Below are positions 44,041 to 52,514 of a stretch of 64,000 nucleotides of DNA, piece by piece. The DNA lies in NCBI RefSeq assembly GCF_014218295.1, contig NZ_AP023287.1, positions 5,332,001 through 5,396,000 of the forward strand, given 5' to 3'. The translations under genes and the position numbers were made by a program. This DNA comes from Mycolicibacterium litorale. GTDB lineage: Bacteria; Actinomycetota; Actinomycetes; Mycobacteriales; Mycobacteriaceae. Position 1 is the first letter of the stretch; every line of letters begins with the position of its first letter. The notes beneath the pieces are model-generated. The model did not search any database. It had not been told where the DNA came from and saw only the letters and a list, made by a program, of their open reading frames with translations.

Positions 44041-44670
44041 ATGGGCGAAGTCCACCTCGTCGACCACCCGCTGGTGGCGCACAAGCTGACGCTGCTGCGG
44101 CGGAAGGACGCCTCGACCCACAGCTTCCGGCAGTTGCTGCACGAGATCTCGGCGCTGATGGCCTACGAGGTGCTGCGCGACATCCCGACGCAGGACTTCG
44201 AGGTGGAGACCCCGCTGGAGACGACCGTCGGCAAGGTGATCGACGGGAAGAAGCTGGTGTTCGTGTCGATCCTGCGGGCGGGCACCGGCATCCTCGACGG
44301 CATGCTGGCCGTCGTTCCCGGCGCCCGGGTCGGCCACATCGGGCTCTACCGCGACCCGAAAACGCTCGTCGCCGTCGAGTACTACTTCAAGATGCCGGCC
44401 GGGATGGAGGAGCGCGACGTCGTCGTGGTCGACCCGATGCTGGCCACCGGTCATTCGGCGGTGGCGGCCGTGGACCGGCTCAAGGAGTGCGGTCCGCGCT
44501 CGATCAAGTTCGTCTGCCTGCTCACCTGCCCGGAGGGCATCGCCGCGATGCGCGAGGCCCACCCCGACGTGCCGATCTACACCGCTGCCGTCGACCGTCA
44601 GCTCGACGAGCACGGCTATATCGTGCCCGGCCTCGGCGATGCGGGTGACCGGATCTTCGGCACGAAGTAG
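44041..44670 (+). CDS. upp: Uracil phosphoribosyltransferase
   Basis: A 209-residue enzyme making UMP from uracil and PRPP. The PRPP loop [16 protein letters not shown] and the C-terminal uracil-binding [13 protein letters not shown] are intact, as is SILRAGTGI near residue 76. AGGAG precedes the ATG at 44041. It lies at the end of the URC-like operon, where it would supply the UMP-level entry (URC6 role), though it could also serve plain uracil salvage. Confidence 0.95.
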   Translation: MGEVHLVDHPLVAHKLTLLRRKDASTHSFRQLLHEISALMAYEVLRDIPTQDFEVETPLETTVGKVIDGKKLVFVSILRAGTGILDGMLAVVPGARVGHIGLYRDPKTLVAVEYYFKMPAGMEERDVVVVDPMLATGHSAVAAVDRLKECGPRSIKFVCLLTCPEGIAAMREAHPDVPIYTAAVDRQLDEHGYIVPGLGDAGDRIFGTK

Positions 44671-44837
44671 CGCTCACCCGCGTCGCCCCCGGCGTGCCAC
44701 GCGCAAGCTTGTGCTGGTTTTCGACACCAGGGTCGTGGCGTCACCGGCTGGCCATGAGATCAACGGCCGTGACGTCGAAACTGAGCACAAGGCGCGGATT
44801 GTTTGATCATCCCGCGCCCCGGGAATCGATCGACTCA

Positions 44838-45773
44838 ATGACACACGAATGGGAATGCGTCGTCGTCGGTGGTGGCGCGGCCGGGCTGAGCGCCACGTTG
44901 GTCCTGGGCCGGGCGCGCCGGCGGACGCTGCTGGTCGACGCGGGTGAGCAGAGCAACCGGTTCGCCGAGGGGATCGGCGGGTTGCTCGGCTTCGACCAGC
45001 GCCCGCCGGCCGAGCTGTACGAGACGGGCCGCCGCGAGCTCGAGGCGTATCCGACGGTCGAGTACCGGAAGGGCACCGTCGCGCACGGCGCACCGCAGGA
45101 CGACGGTTTCGTGCTCGAACTCGACGGCGGGGACCAGGTCACCACCCGCAGGGTGCTGCTGGCGACCGGGATGCAGTACTGCCCGCCCGAGCTGCCCGGC
45201 CTCGAGTCGATGTGGGGTAAGTCGGTGTTCCAGTGCCCGTTCTGCCACGGTTGGGAGATGCGGGACAAACGGCTCGCCTCGCTGGCCGCCGGTGACGAGG
45301 CCGTTCACGCCGCGCTGATGCTGCGGGGATGGAGCGACGACGTGGTGTTGCTGACCGACGGGCATCCGCAGCTCGACGGGAAAGACCTCGACCAGCTGCA
45401 CAACGCCGGAATCACGATCGACGACCGCAGGATCACCGAACTGATCGGAACCGGCGGGCAACTCGAGGCGATCGCGTTCAACGACGGCAGCCGGCTCGAA
45501 CGCGACGGTCTGCTGGTGGAGGCGCCGCTGCGGCAGCGGTCGAAGCTGGCCGAACAGCTCGGGGCGTCGTGCACGCCGGGTCCGCTGGCGGTGGACACGA
45601 TCGGGATCGACGCACTGCACCGCACGTCGGCGCAGACGGTGTTCGCCGCCGGTGACGTGTGCACCGAACAGCCCTACGTCGCGGGAGCGATCGCCGCGGG
45701 CGCGCAGGCGGCGATGATCATCGCCCAGAGCCTGCTCTCCGAGCAGTTCGGGATGCCCTATCCGCCGGAGTGA
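44838..45773 (+). CDS. Thioredoxin reductase-like FAD/NAD(P) oxidoreductase
   Basis: A 311-residue protein with the thioredoxin reductase domain order. VVVGGGAAGLSA at 8-19 binds FAD. Cys133 and Cys136 in CPFCHGWE are a CxxC pair, and the C-terminal FAAGDVCTEQPY closes the FAD site. The canonical second GxGxxA (NADPH) motif is weak (SLAAGDEAVHAAL), so the electron donor may differ from NADPH, as in ferredoxin- or flavin-linked relatives. The 3' end overlaps the convergent hrpA gene by 16 bases. Confidence 0.85.
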   Translation: MTHEWECVVVGGGAAGLSATLVLGRARRRTLLVDAGEQSNRFAEGIGGLLGFDQRPPAELYETGRRELEAYPTVEYRKGTVAHGAPQDDGFVLELDGGDQVTTRRVLLATGMQYCPPELPGLESMWGKSVFQCPFCHGWEMRDKRLASLAAGDEAVHAALMLRGWSDDVVLLTDGHPQLDGKDLDQLHNAGITIDDRRITELIGTGGQLEAIAFNDGSRLERDGLLVEAPLRQRSKLAEQLGASCTPGPLAVDTIGIDALHRTSAQTVFAAGDVCTEQPYVAGAIAAGAQAAMIIAQSLLSEQFGMPYPPE

Positions 45774-48700
45774 TCACGGTTCATCGCGTCGATCGCCCGG
45801 TAGATCCGCTGCTCGCTGACCGGTCGCGGGGTGCCGAGCTGCTGGGCCCACAGGCTGACCCGCAGTTCCTCGATCATCCGCCCGATGTCACGGACATCCT
45901 CGGCGGCCGCCCGGCTGGGCGAAAGTGATTGTCGCAGTTCGGCATACGCATGCTGCACGGCGTGCACCCGCGCCATCCGCTCCCGGTCGGCGCCGATCGC
46001 GTGCGGCAGCCGCTCGAGCCGGCGGGTCACCGCGGTGAGGTAGCGGGTCAGGTTCGCCAGGTGCGCGGCACCGGTCGCGGTGACGAAGCCCTTCGGCAGC
46101 AACGCGGCGAGCTGGGCGCGGATGTCGGCGATCGCCTCGGCCTGTGCGGGCGGCGGCGTGGCGGGCAACCCCACCTGCGCCTGGTGCGCGGCTCCCAGCA
46201 CCTTCTCCACCCGGTTGACGATGTCGAGTGTCGTCGGCACCAACGCGGCGCCCACCCGTTGCCGCAGCGTATCGAATTCGGTTCGCGTCCAGACTGGTTC
46301 GCGCACCAGCGCGTCGACCGCCGCATCCGCGCAGTCGTCGATCAGTGCGGCGAGCGACCCGTCGGGGTTGGCGCCGAGCACCAGCCGGCGCCTGGTGTCC
46401 AGCGCCCGTTCCACGTTCTTGACCGGCGACGGCGCCGACAGCCGCAGCAGTCGCCGAAGTCCCGGGCCCATCGCCGCCCGCTGTTCGGCCGCCGTGGCGA
46501 ACACCCGCACGTCGACCGCGGCGCCCGCGTCGACGAACGCCGGATGACCGCGCACCCGGTGGCCGCCGCTGGTGTTCTCGACGGTACGGGGCAACTCGTC
46601 GAGATCGTCGGGCCACGACCGCAGGCCCGACCGCTCCAGCCCGTCGGCCACCGCCCGGGCGACGGCGGCGCGCACCGGTGCGGCCAGCTGCTCCTGCAGC
46701 GTGTCGAGATCCTTTCCGCGCGCCACCTCGGTCCCGTCCTTCTCGACGGCGAACGTCACCCGCAGATGCGCCGGGATCTTCTCGAGGTCGAACGCGTCGA
46801 GCGGAACCGTCACACCGCTGCGCCGCCACAGCTCGTGCTGCAGGGACTCCAGCAGCGGGCCGCTACCCGGATCCATCGTGCGCAGCACGTCCCGTGCGGT
46901 GTCCGGCGCCGGGACGAAGTTGCGGCGCAGGTCCTTCGGCAGGGACTTGATCAGTGCGGTGATCAGTTCCTCACGCAAAGCCGGGACGTGCCAGGCGAAT
47001 TCGTCGCCACCGAGGCGGGCCAGCACCTCGACGGGTACGTGCACCGTGATGCCGTCGTCGGCGGCACCCGGTTCGAAGCGGTAGGTCAGCGGCAGTGTCA
47101 GGTCCCCCGCCTGCCACTCGTCGGGCAGGTCGTCGGCGCCCTCCTGCCGGAGCAGGTCGTCGCGCGTCATCGTCAGCAGGTCGGGAGTCCTGTGGCGCTG
47201 TTTGCGCCACCACGCGTCGAAATGCCGCGCGGACACGACATTCTCGGGCACTCGCGCGTTGTAGAAGGCGAACACCTCCTGGTCGCCGACCAGCAGGTCG
47301 CGCCGCCGGGCCCGTTCCTCGATCTCCTCGAGTTCCTCACGCAGACGGGCGTTGTCACGGAAGAAGTGATGCTTGGTCTGCCAGTCCCCCTCGACCAGCG
47401 CGTGCCGGATGAACAGTTCGCGCGCCAGCTCCGGGTCGATCTGCGCGTAGTTGACGCGGCGGCGCGCCACCAGCGGCAGCCCGTAGAGCGTCACCCGTTC
47501 GAAGCCCATCACCGCGCCGCGCTCGGCGTCCCAGTGCGGTTCGCTGTGGGTGCGCTGCACCAGATCTCCGGCGATCCGCTCGACGGTGTCGGGGTCGATG
47601 CGGGCGCCGATCCGGCCGAACAGCCGGCTCGTCTCGACCAGGTCGGCGACGACGATCCAGCGGGGCGGCCGTTTGGTCAGCACCGAACCCGGCGCCAGCA
47701 CGAACCGCGTGTTGCGCGCACCTTGGTAATCGCGTCCGTCGCCGTCGCGCAGCCCGACGTGGGAGAGCAGACCGGCCAGCAGTGCGGCGTGCACGCTCGC
47801 CGGCTGCGCCGGTGCGTCGGACTCGCGGATACCGAGATCGCGGGCGATGCTGCGCAACTGGCCGACCAGGTCCTGCCACTCGCGGATCCGCAGGTAGTGC
47901 AGGAACTCCTCGCGGCACATCCGCCGGAACGAGCTGCCGGACCGCTCCTTGCGCTGCTCGCCGAGGTACCGCCACAGGTTGAGGTAGGAGACGAAGTCGG
48001 AGTGCTCGTCGGCGAAGCGGGCGTGTTTCTGGCGGGCGGCGTCCTCCCGGTCGGCGGGGCGTTCCCGCGGATCGGGGATCGACAGCGCGGCGGCGAGCAC
48101 CAGCACCTCGCGCACACATCCCTCGGTGTCGGCCTGCAGGATCATCCGGCCGATGCGCGGATCGAGCGGAAGCCGCGCGAGGCGGCGCCCGATGTCGGTG
48201 AGCCCGCCCTGCTGGTCGAAGGCGCCGAGCTCCTGCAGCAGGGCCACGCCGTCGCGGATGCTGCGCTTCTCCGGCGGGTCCAGGAACGGGAACTGCTCGA
48301 CGTCACCGAGGCCGAGCGCGGCCATCTGGAGGATCACCGCGGCGAGGTTGGTGCGCAGGATCTCCGGGTCGGTGTAGCGCGGGCGCGCCTCGAAGTCGTC
48401 CTGCGAGTACAGCCGGATGCACACACCCGGCGCGGTGCGCCCCGACCGGCCCGCCCGCTGCGCGGCGGAGGCCTGCGAGATCGGTTCGATCGGCAGCCGC
48501 TGCACCTTGGTGCGCCGGCTGTAGCGGGAGATGCGGGCGGTACCGGGGTCGACGACGTAGCGGATGCCCGGCACCGTCAGCGACGTCTCCGCCACGTTGG
48601 TGGACAGCACGACGCGCCGCCCGGTGTGCGGGGCGAAGACCTTCTGCTGTTCGGCGGTGGGCAGCCGGGCGTAGAGCGGCAGCACCTCGGTCGTCGGCCC

Positions 48701-49687
48701 CAGCTCACCGCGCAGCACCTCGGCGGTGTCGCGGATCTCCCGCTCCCCCGACAGGAACACCAGCACGTCACCGGGCGGCTCGGCCTCCAGTTCCCGGACC
48801 GCGTCGACGATCGCGTCGGTCGGGTCGCGTAGTTCGGATGAGCCGCTTGCGCGAAGACCAGGGGCCGGGGTGCGGACGATCTCGTGGTCGGGGTCGTCGG
48901 GGTCCTCGGACTCGTCGGAGATGACGGGCACCTCCAGCGGGCGATACCGGATCTCGACGGGGTACGTGCGACCGGACACCTCGACGATCGGCGCGTCGTT
49001 GAAGTGCGCGGCGAAGCGCTCCGGCTCGATGGTCGCCGACGTGACGATCACCTTGAGGTCGGGCCGGCGCGGCAGCAGTTCGCGCAGATAGCCGAGCAGG
49101 AAGTCGATGTTGAGGCTGCGCTCGTGGGCCTCGTCGAGGATCAGGGTGTCGTAGCGCAGCAGCCTGCGGTCCCGCTGGATCTCGGCGAGCAGGATGCCGT
49201 CGGTCATCAGCTTGACCAGCGTGCGGTCGGACGCCTGGTCGGTGAAGCGGACGGTGTAGCCGACGGCGTCGCCGAGCGGGGTGTGCAGTTCGTCGGCGAT
49301 GCGCTGCGCGACCGTGCGGGCGGCCAGGCGGCGCGGCTGCGTGTGGCCGATCGTGCCGCGGATGCCCCGGCCGAGTTCGAGGCAGATCTTCGGAAGCTGG
49401 GTGGTCTTGCCGGATCCGGTCTCGCCGGCGACGACGACCACCTGGTTCTCGGTGATGGCCTTGGCGAGGTCGTCGCGGCGCTCGCTGACCGGAAGGTCGG
49501 GATAGGTGATGGCCGGCACCGCGGCGATGCGAGTGGCGACCAGCGCTTCGGCGGCGGTGATCTGCTCGGCGATCTGCGCCAGCTTGCCGGGTTTGGCCTG
49601 TTTGAGCCTGCGGCCGAGGCGGGCGGCGTCGCGGTAGGTCAGACCGTCCAGGCGGTTGCGCAGTTCGCGGAGGGACGGTTCGGACAC
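45758..49687 (-). CDS. hrpA: ATP-dependent RNA helicase HrpA
   Basis: A 1309-residue DEAH helicase of the usual HrpA length. Walker A GETGSGKTTQ at about 87-96, DEAH at about 183-186, SAT for helicase coupling, then the helicase C domain (NVAETSLTVPGIRYVVD, QRAGRSGRTAPG), HA2, OB fold, and the long C-terminal DUF3418 region. Acts on RNA, in E. coli on stalled ribosomes. GTG at 49687 follows a TATCCT -10 by seven bases. Confidence 0.95.
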   Translation of the reverse strand: MSEPSLRELRNRLDGLTYRDAARLGRRLKQAKPGKLAQIAEQITAAEALVATRIAAVPAITYPDLPVSERRDDLAKAITENQVVVVAGETGSGKTTQLPKICLELGRGIRGTIGHTQPRRLAARTVAQRIADELHTPLGDAVGYTVRFTDQASDRTLVKLMTDGILLAEIQRDRRLLRYDTLILDEAHERSLNIDFLLGYLRELLPRRPDLKVIVTSATIEPERFAAHFNDAPIVEVSGRTYPVEIRYRPLEVPVISDESEDPDDPDHEIVRTPAPGLRASGSSELRDPTDAIVDAVRELEAEPPGDVLVFLSGEREIRDTAEVLRGELGPTTEVLPLYARLPTAEQQKVFAPHTGRRVVLSTNVAETSLTVPGIRYVVDPGTARISRYSRRTKVQRLPIEPISQASAAQRAGRSGRTAPGVCIRLYSQDDFEARPRYTDPEILRTNLAAVILQMAALGLGDVEQFPFLDPPEKRSIRDGVALLQELGAFDQQGGLTDIGRRLARLPLDPRIGRMILQADTEGCVREVLVLAAALSIPDPRERPADREDAARQKHARFADEHSDFVSYLNLWRYLGEQRKERSGSSFRRMCREEFLHYLRIREWQDLVGQLRSIARDLGIRESDAPAQPASVHAALLAGLLSHVGLRDGDGRDYQGARNTRFVLAPGSVLTKRPPRWIVVADLVETSRLFGRIGARIDPDTVERIAGDLVQRTHSEPHWDAERGAVMGFERVTLYGLPLVARRRVNYAQIDPELARELFIRHALVEGDWQTKHHFFRDNARLREELEEIEERARRRDLLVGDQEVFAFYNARVPENVVSARHFDAWWRKQRHRTPDLLTMTRDDLLRQEGADDLPDEWQAGDLTLPLTYRFEPGAADDGITVHVPVEVLARLGGDEFAWHVPALREELITALIKSLPKDLRRNFVPAPDTARDVLRTMDPGSGPLLESLQHELWRRSGVTVPLDAFDLEKIPAHLRVTFAVEKDGTEVARGKDLDTLQEQLAAPVRAAVARAVADGLERSGLRSWPDDLDELPRTVENTSGGHRVRGHPAFVDAGAAVDVRVFATAAEQRAAMGPGLRRLLRLSAPSPVKNVERALDTRRRLVLGANPDGSLAALIDDCADAAVDALVREPVWTRTEFDTLRQRVGAALVPTTLDIVNRVEKVLGAAHQAQVGLPATPPPAQAEAIADIRAQLAALLPKGFVTATGAAHLANLTRYLTAVTRRLERLPHAIGADRERMARVHAVQHAYAELRQSLSPSRAAAEDVRDIGRMIEELRVSLWAQQLGTPRPVSEQRIYRAIDAMNRDHSGG

Positions 49688-49694
49688 TCGCGCC

Positions 49695-49700
49695 AGGATA
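49695..49700 (-). promoter_or_regulatory. -10 element (TATCCT) for leaderless hrpA
   Basis: On the minus strand TATCCT fits TANNNT and ends seven bases before the GTG start at 49687. It lies inside the 25-base gap after the MTHFR-like gene stop, so hrpA has its own promoter or sits in a continuing transcript. Confidence 0.4.
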
Positions 49701-49712
49701 CGTCCAGCGCGG

Positions 49713-50606
49713 TCACCTCTGCCCGGGCGACCAGTACTCCAGCATTTCGGCGAAGGTCTGGAACGCCGGCGTGGACACGCCGTAGGTCGCCTCGAAGTGG
49801 ACGCTCAGCGGGAAGCCCAGCTCCCCCACCCCGTCGATCACCCGCTTGTACAGGTCGAGCATCATCCGGCGCTTGTCGGCGGGTTCACTGGCCGCGAGCT
49901 GTTTGACGAACTCCTGCTCTGCGGCGACGGCCTCGTTGCCCGGATCCTGGATCAACCAGTGGATGAGCCCGACGCGGCTCTCCATCTTCGGCACGAAACC
50001 GAACGACAGCAGGATCTCCGGCCGGTGTTCGTTGGCGGCCGCGAACTCCGTCAGGAACCCGACGATCGCGTCGGAGTAGAGCAGCTGCGTCATCCCGTAG
50101 GTCGCGCCCTGCTTGCACTTGAACGTGAAGCGGCCCTGTTCGCCGTCGCGAGTGGGGATGAGGATCGCGCCCCGGTTGGGGACCAGATCCTCGTAGATCG
50201 ACAGCGCGTCGGTGGGGGCGACACCACTGCCCGCACCGTCGTTCATGGTGCGCGGCACACCTACGAACGCGATGCCGTCGAAGCCGGCCGAACTCAGCAC
50301 GGTGAGCCGCTCCCGCAGGGCGGCTTCGTCCAGGAACGCGGTGACCTGGGTGCACAGCCCACGGACGCCGGGCAGCTCCGGCTTGATGATCTGCCAGAAG
50401 TCCAGGACGTCCATCTTGGGCTTCATCTCGATCGGACGACCGCTGTCCTCTTCGATCATCCCGGGGATCATGACGTGGCCGATCCGGCCCTCGATACCGG
50501 CCTCGGCCGAACAGCGCAGCACTTTCTGGGCGTCCTCGAGCGCATGCTCGCGGCCCCGTTCGACATTGGGCGGCACGAGTTCGAGCGCGACGGTGTTCAG
50601 GGGCAA
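49713..50606 (-). CDS. Non-canonical methylenetetrahydrofolate reductase-like protein (Rv2172c type)
   Basis: A 297-residue TIM-barrel protein related to MetF. I recognise the mycobacterial type represented by Rv2172c, reported to reduce methylene-THF without a bound flavin. LNTVALELVPPN at the start and KCKQGATYGMTQLLYSDA, the folate-binding region, are visible. The frame is open to 50696, but AAAGGAG at 50612-50618 sits just before a TTG at 50606, giving the same N-terminus as I recall for Rv2172c. The TTG is therefore chosen over the ATG at 50627. Confidence 0.82.
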   Translation of the reverse strand: MPLNTVALELVPPNVERGREHALEDAQKVLRCSAEAGIEGRIGHVMIPGMIEEDSGRPIEMKPKMDVLDFWQIIKPELPGVRGLCTQVTAFLDEAALRERLTVLSSAGFDGIAFVGVPRTMNDGAGSGVAPTDALSIYEDLVPNRGAILIPTRDGEQGRFTFKCKQGATYGMTQLLYSDAIVGFLTEFAAANEHRPEILLSFGFVPKMESRVGLIHWLIQDPGNEAVAAEQEFVKQLAASEPADKRRMMLDLYKRVIDGVGELGFPLSVHFEATYGVSTPAFQTFAEMLEYWSPGQR

Positions 50607-50714
50607 CGGTTGCTCCTTTGACTGCATGACGACAGACGCGGCGTGTCGGCCGCAATCCCCCCGGAAAGCGTCACCATACCGCCCGGAACTGGACACCGCC
50701 TGGGTCGGTGGCCG

Positions 50715-51698
50715 TCAGCCGAGGAAGGCGGTGACCGCCGCGAGGTAGATGACGATCGACAGAAGATCCTGGAGGACGGTGGCCAGCGGGCCGGATCCGA
50801 AGGCCGGATCCATGCCGAAACGGTTCAGCAGCCACGGCAGCGCCAGCGCCACCAGCGTCGCGATCGCGCTGGCCGCGAAGACGGCGACCGCAACGGCGGC
50901 GGCGAGCCTCCAGTCGCCGGTCATCAACGCCACGACCGGGGCCATCAGCCCACCCAGGACCACGCCCACCAGCAGGCCGGTGATGCTCTCCGGCACGATC
51001 ACCCGCCGGATCCCCACCCCGACCGACAGGCCGCGGATCGCCAGGGTCTCGGTCTGCGTACCGACCGCATCGGCGAGGTAGACGATCCCCGGCACGAAGT
51101 ACGCCACCGCGAGCACCGCGTCGAGCTGGGCCTCGAACGCCGCCATCAGGCCCGCCGACACCATCGCGCCGAGCAATCCGACGACGAGCCACGGCGTCCG
51201 GTGCCACAGCCTTCTGGTCACGCTCTCGACGCTGGTGGCACGCGCCGCGTCGACCGAATCGAGGAAACCGCCCAGCCGCGCCATGTCCTCGCGGTGCTCC
51301 TGCAACAGGACGGCGACCAACGTCTGCGGCGGGAGGAACCCGCGGAAGCGGCCGTCCTCGTCGACCACGGCCAGTCCCGGCTCGCCGCGCTGCACGGCCT
51401 GCCAGGCCGCCTCCTCCTGATCGGTGGCCGGCGACACGACCGGAGGTGCGGGATCCATGACGTCGCGCAGCAGCGCGCCGTCGGGGGCACCGAGCAACCC
51501 CTCGATGGTGGCCACCCCGGTCAGGCGATCACCGTCGAGCACCGCGACGGCCGCGGCGCTGACGAAGTGCACGCCCCGCATCGCGGCCAGCACGTCGGCG
51601 ACCGCATCGCCCGCGGCGGCCGTCGGGACCCGGACGGTGGCATGGTCAAGCGCGGTACCGGGACCTTCGATCGGTGCACTCGGCGACAGGAGTTCCAC
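50715..51698 (-). CDS. MgtE-like magnesium transporter lacking the N domain
   Basis: A 327-residue protein. Residues about 20-135 form a CBS-domain pair; about 170-325 form the five-helix MgtE membrane domain (PWLVVGLLGAMVSAGLM, VYLADAVGTQTETLAIRGL). Full MgtE proteins have about 450 residues, the difference being the N-terminal superhelical domain that senses magnesium. GTG at 51698 leaves only a short leader before the CBS region. A six-copy 14-bp repeat lies right upstream of the start. Confidence 0.85.
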   Translation of the reverse strand: MELLSPSAPIEGPGTALDHATVRVPTAAAGDAVADVLAAMRGVHFVSAAAVAVLDGDRLTGVATIEGLLGAPDGALLRDVMDPAPPVVSPATDQEEAAWQAVQRGEPGLAVVDEDGRFRGFLPPQTLVAVLLQEHREDMARLGGFLDSVDAARATSVESVTRRLWHRTPWLVVGLLGAMVSAGLMAAFEAQLDAVLAVAYFVPGIVYLADAVGTQTETLAIRGLSVGVGIRRVIVPESITGLLVGVVLGGLMAPVVALMTGDWRLAAAVAVAVFAASAIATLVALALPWLLNRFGMDPAFGSGPLATVLQDLLSIVIYLAAVTAFLG

Positions 51699-51710
51699 GC
51701 GGCCACTGTG

Positions 51711-51794
51711 TCAAAGCCGGCGCGTCAAAGCCGGCGCGTCAAAGCCGGCGCGTCAAAGCCGGCGCGTCAAAGCCGGCGCGTCAAAGCCGGCGCG
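51711..51794. repeat. Six tandem copies of a 14-bp unit upstream of the MgtE-like gene
   Basis: TCAAAGCCGGCGCG is repeated six times without variation at 51711, 51725, 51739, 51753, 51767 and 51781. On the minus strand each unit holds TTTGAC, so the array presents TTGAC -35-like elements every 14 bases upstream of the MgtE-like start at 51698. Each unit also holds the palindrome GCCGGC. It fills the gap between two genes of the same strand and is a likely variable-number repeat. Confidence 0.9.
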
Positions 51795-51833
51795 ACGGCG
51801 TCGCACGACCGTGGGATCGGGGCAGCGGCTCGG

Positions 51834-52457
51834 TCACCCGTCGATCAGTCGCTGCACCGACGGCGGCACGGGAAGCGGTGAGTCGGACACGGGTGCGCCG
51901 TAGCCGGTGTGCACGGGCACCACGCCGGTCCACGTCGCGCCGTCGGAGGCCGGTCCGGTGCGCGCCTTGGCCACCCACGAGCCGTCGACGATCGGCACCT
52001 CCAGCAGCAGCGTCGAGGCCACTTCCTTGGCGGTGTGCGGTGGGCATTCGGCCGCGCGGCCGGGGATCAGCGCCTCGGTGAACCGGTCGAGCAGCGGGGG
52101 CGCCTCGTCCCGGTCGACCACCCGGCAGACGCCGTGCACCACCGCCGAGCGGTAGTTCGCCGAGTGGTCGAACTGCCGCTCGGCGATCACCAGGCCGTCG
52201 AGCACGAAGGCGCTCACGCACACTTTCGCCCCGGCCGCGAGGTGGCGCAGTGCCCCCGCACCGGTCGACCCGTGTAGCAGCAGCCGGTCCCCGTCTCTGG
52301 CCACCAGCATCGGGACCGCCCACGGCTGGTCACCCAGCACCGTCGACACGGTCGCCACCGCGGCGCTGTCGAAGACCTCGCGCAGCAGGTGCAGATCACG
52401 GGCGCGGTCGGGTTTGCGCGTCAGATGGCTCAACGGTGATGTGGTCACGGATGTCAT
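51834..52457 (-). CDS. Pyridoxamine 5'-phosphate oxidase-family flavoprotein
   Basis: A 207-residue split-barrel protein. The first strands with TVSTVLGDQPWAVPMLVA and LLLHGSTGAGALRHLAAG, then YRSAVVHGVCRVV, match the PNPOx-like FMN/F420-binding group (MSMEG-type DUF, PF12900-like). Roles include reduction of F420 or FMN substrates and heme-related chemistry. No partner gene identifies the substrate. It is divergent from the next flavoprotein gene. Confidence 0.82.
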   Translation of the reverse strand: MTSVTTSPLSHLTRKPDRARDLHLLREVFDSAAVATVSTVLGDQPWAVPMLVARDGDRLLLHGSTGAGALRHLAAGAKVCVSAFVLDGLVIAERQFDHSANYRSAVVHGVCRVVDRDEAPPLLDRFTEALIPGRAAECPPHTAKEVASTLLLEVPIVDGSWVAKARTGPASDGATWTGVVPVHTGYGAPVSDSPLPVPPSVQRLIDG

Positions 52458-52501
52458 TCATCCAGGTCGCCGTAGCGGGGGCAACTGATATCCGGCTTCG
52501 C

Positions 52502-52507
52502 TACGTT
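52502..52507 (+). promoter_or_regulatory. -10 element (TACGTT) for leaderless flavoprotein gene
   Basis: TACGTT fits TANNNT and ends seven bases before the ATG at 52515. It favours that ATG over the TTG at 52506, which overlaps the -10 itself. Confidence 0.5.
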
Positions 52508-52514
52508 GAGTCCC

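Noticed and set aside
45929-48832. Very long plus-strand open frame (967 codons) antisense to hrpA
   Set aside because: It has no recognisable domain, is rich in Arg, Gly and His in the way of GC-rich shadow frames, and lies wholly opposite the well-conserved helicase gene.
51711-51794. CRISPR-like array
   Set aside because: Units are 14 bases, exact and directly abutting, with no spacers and no cas genes nearby.
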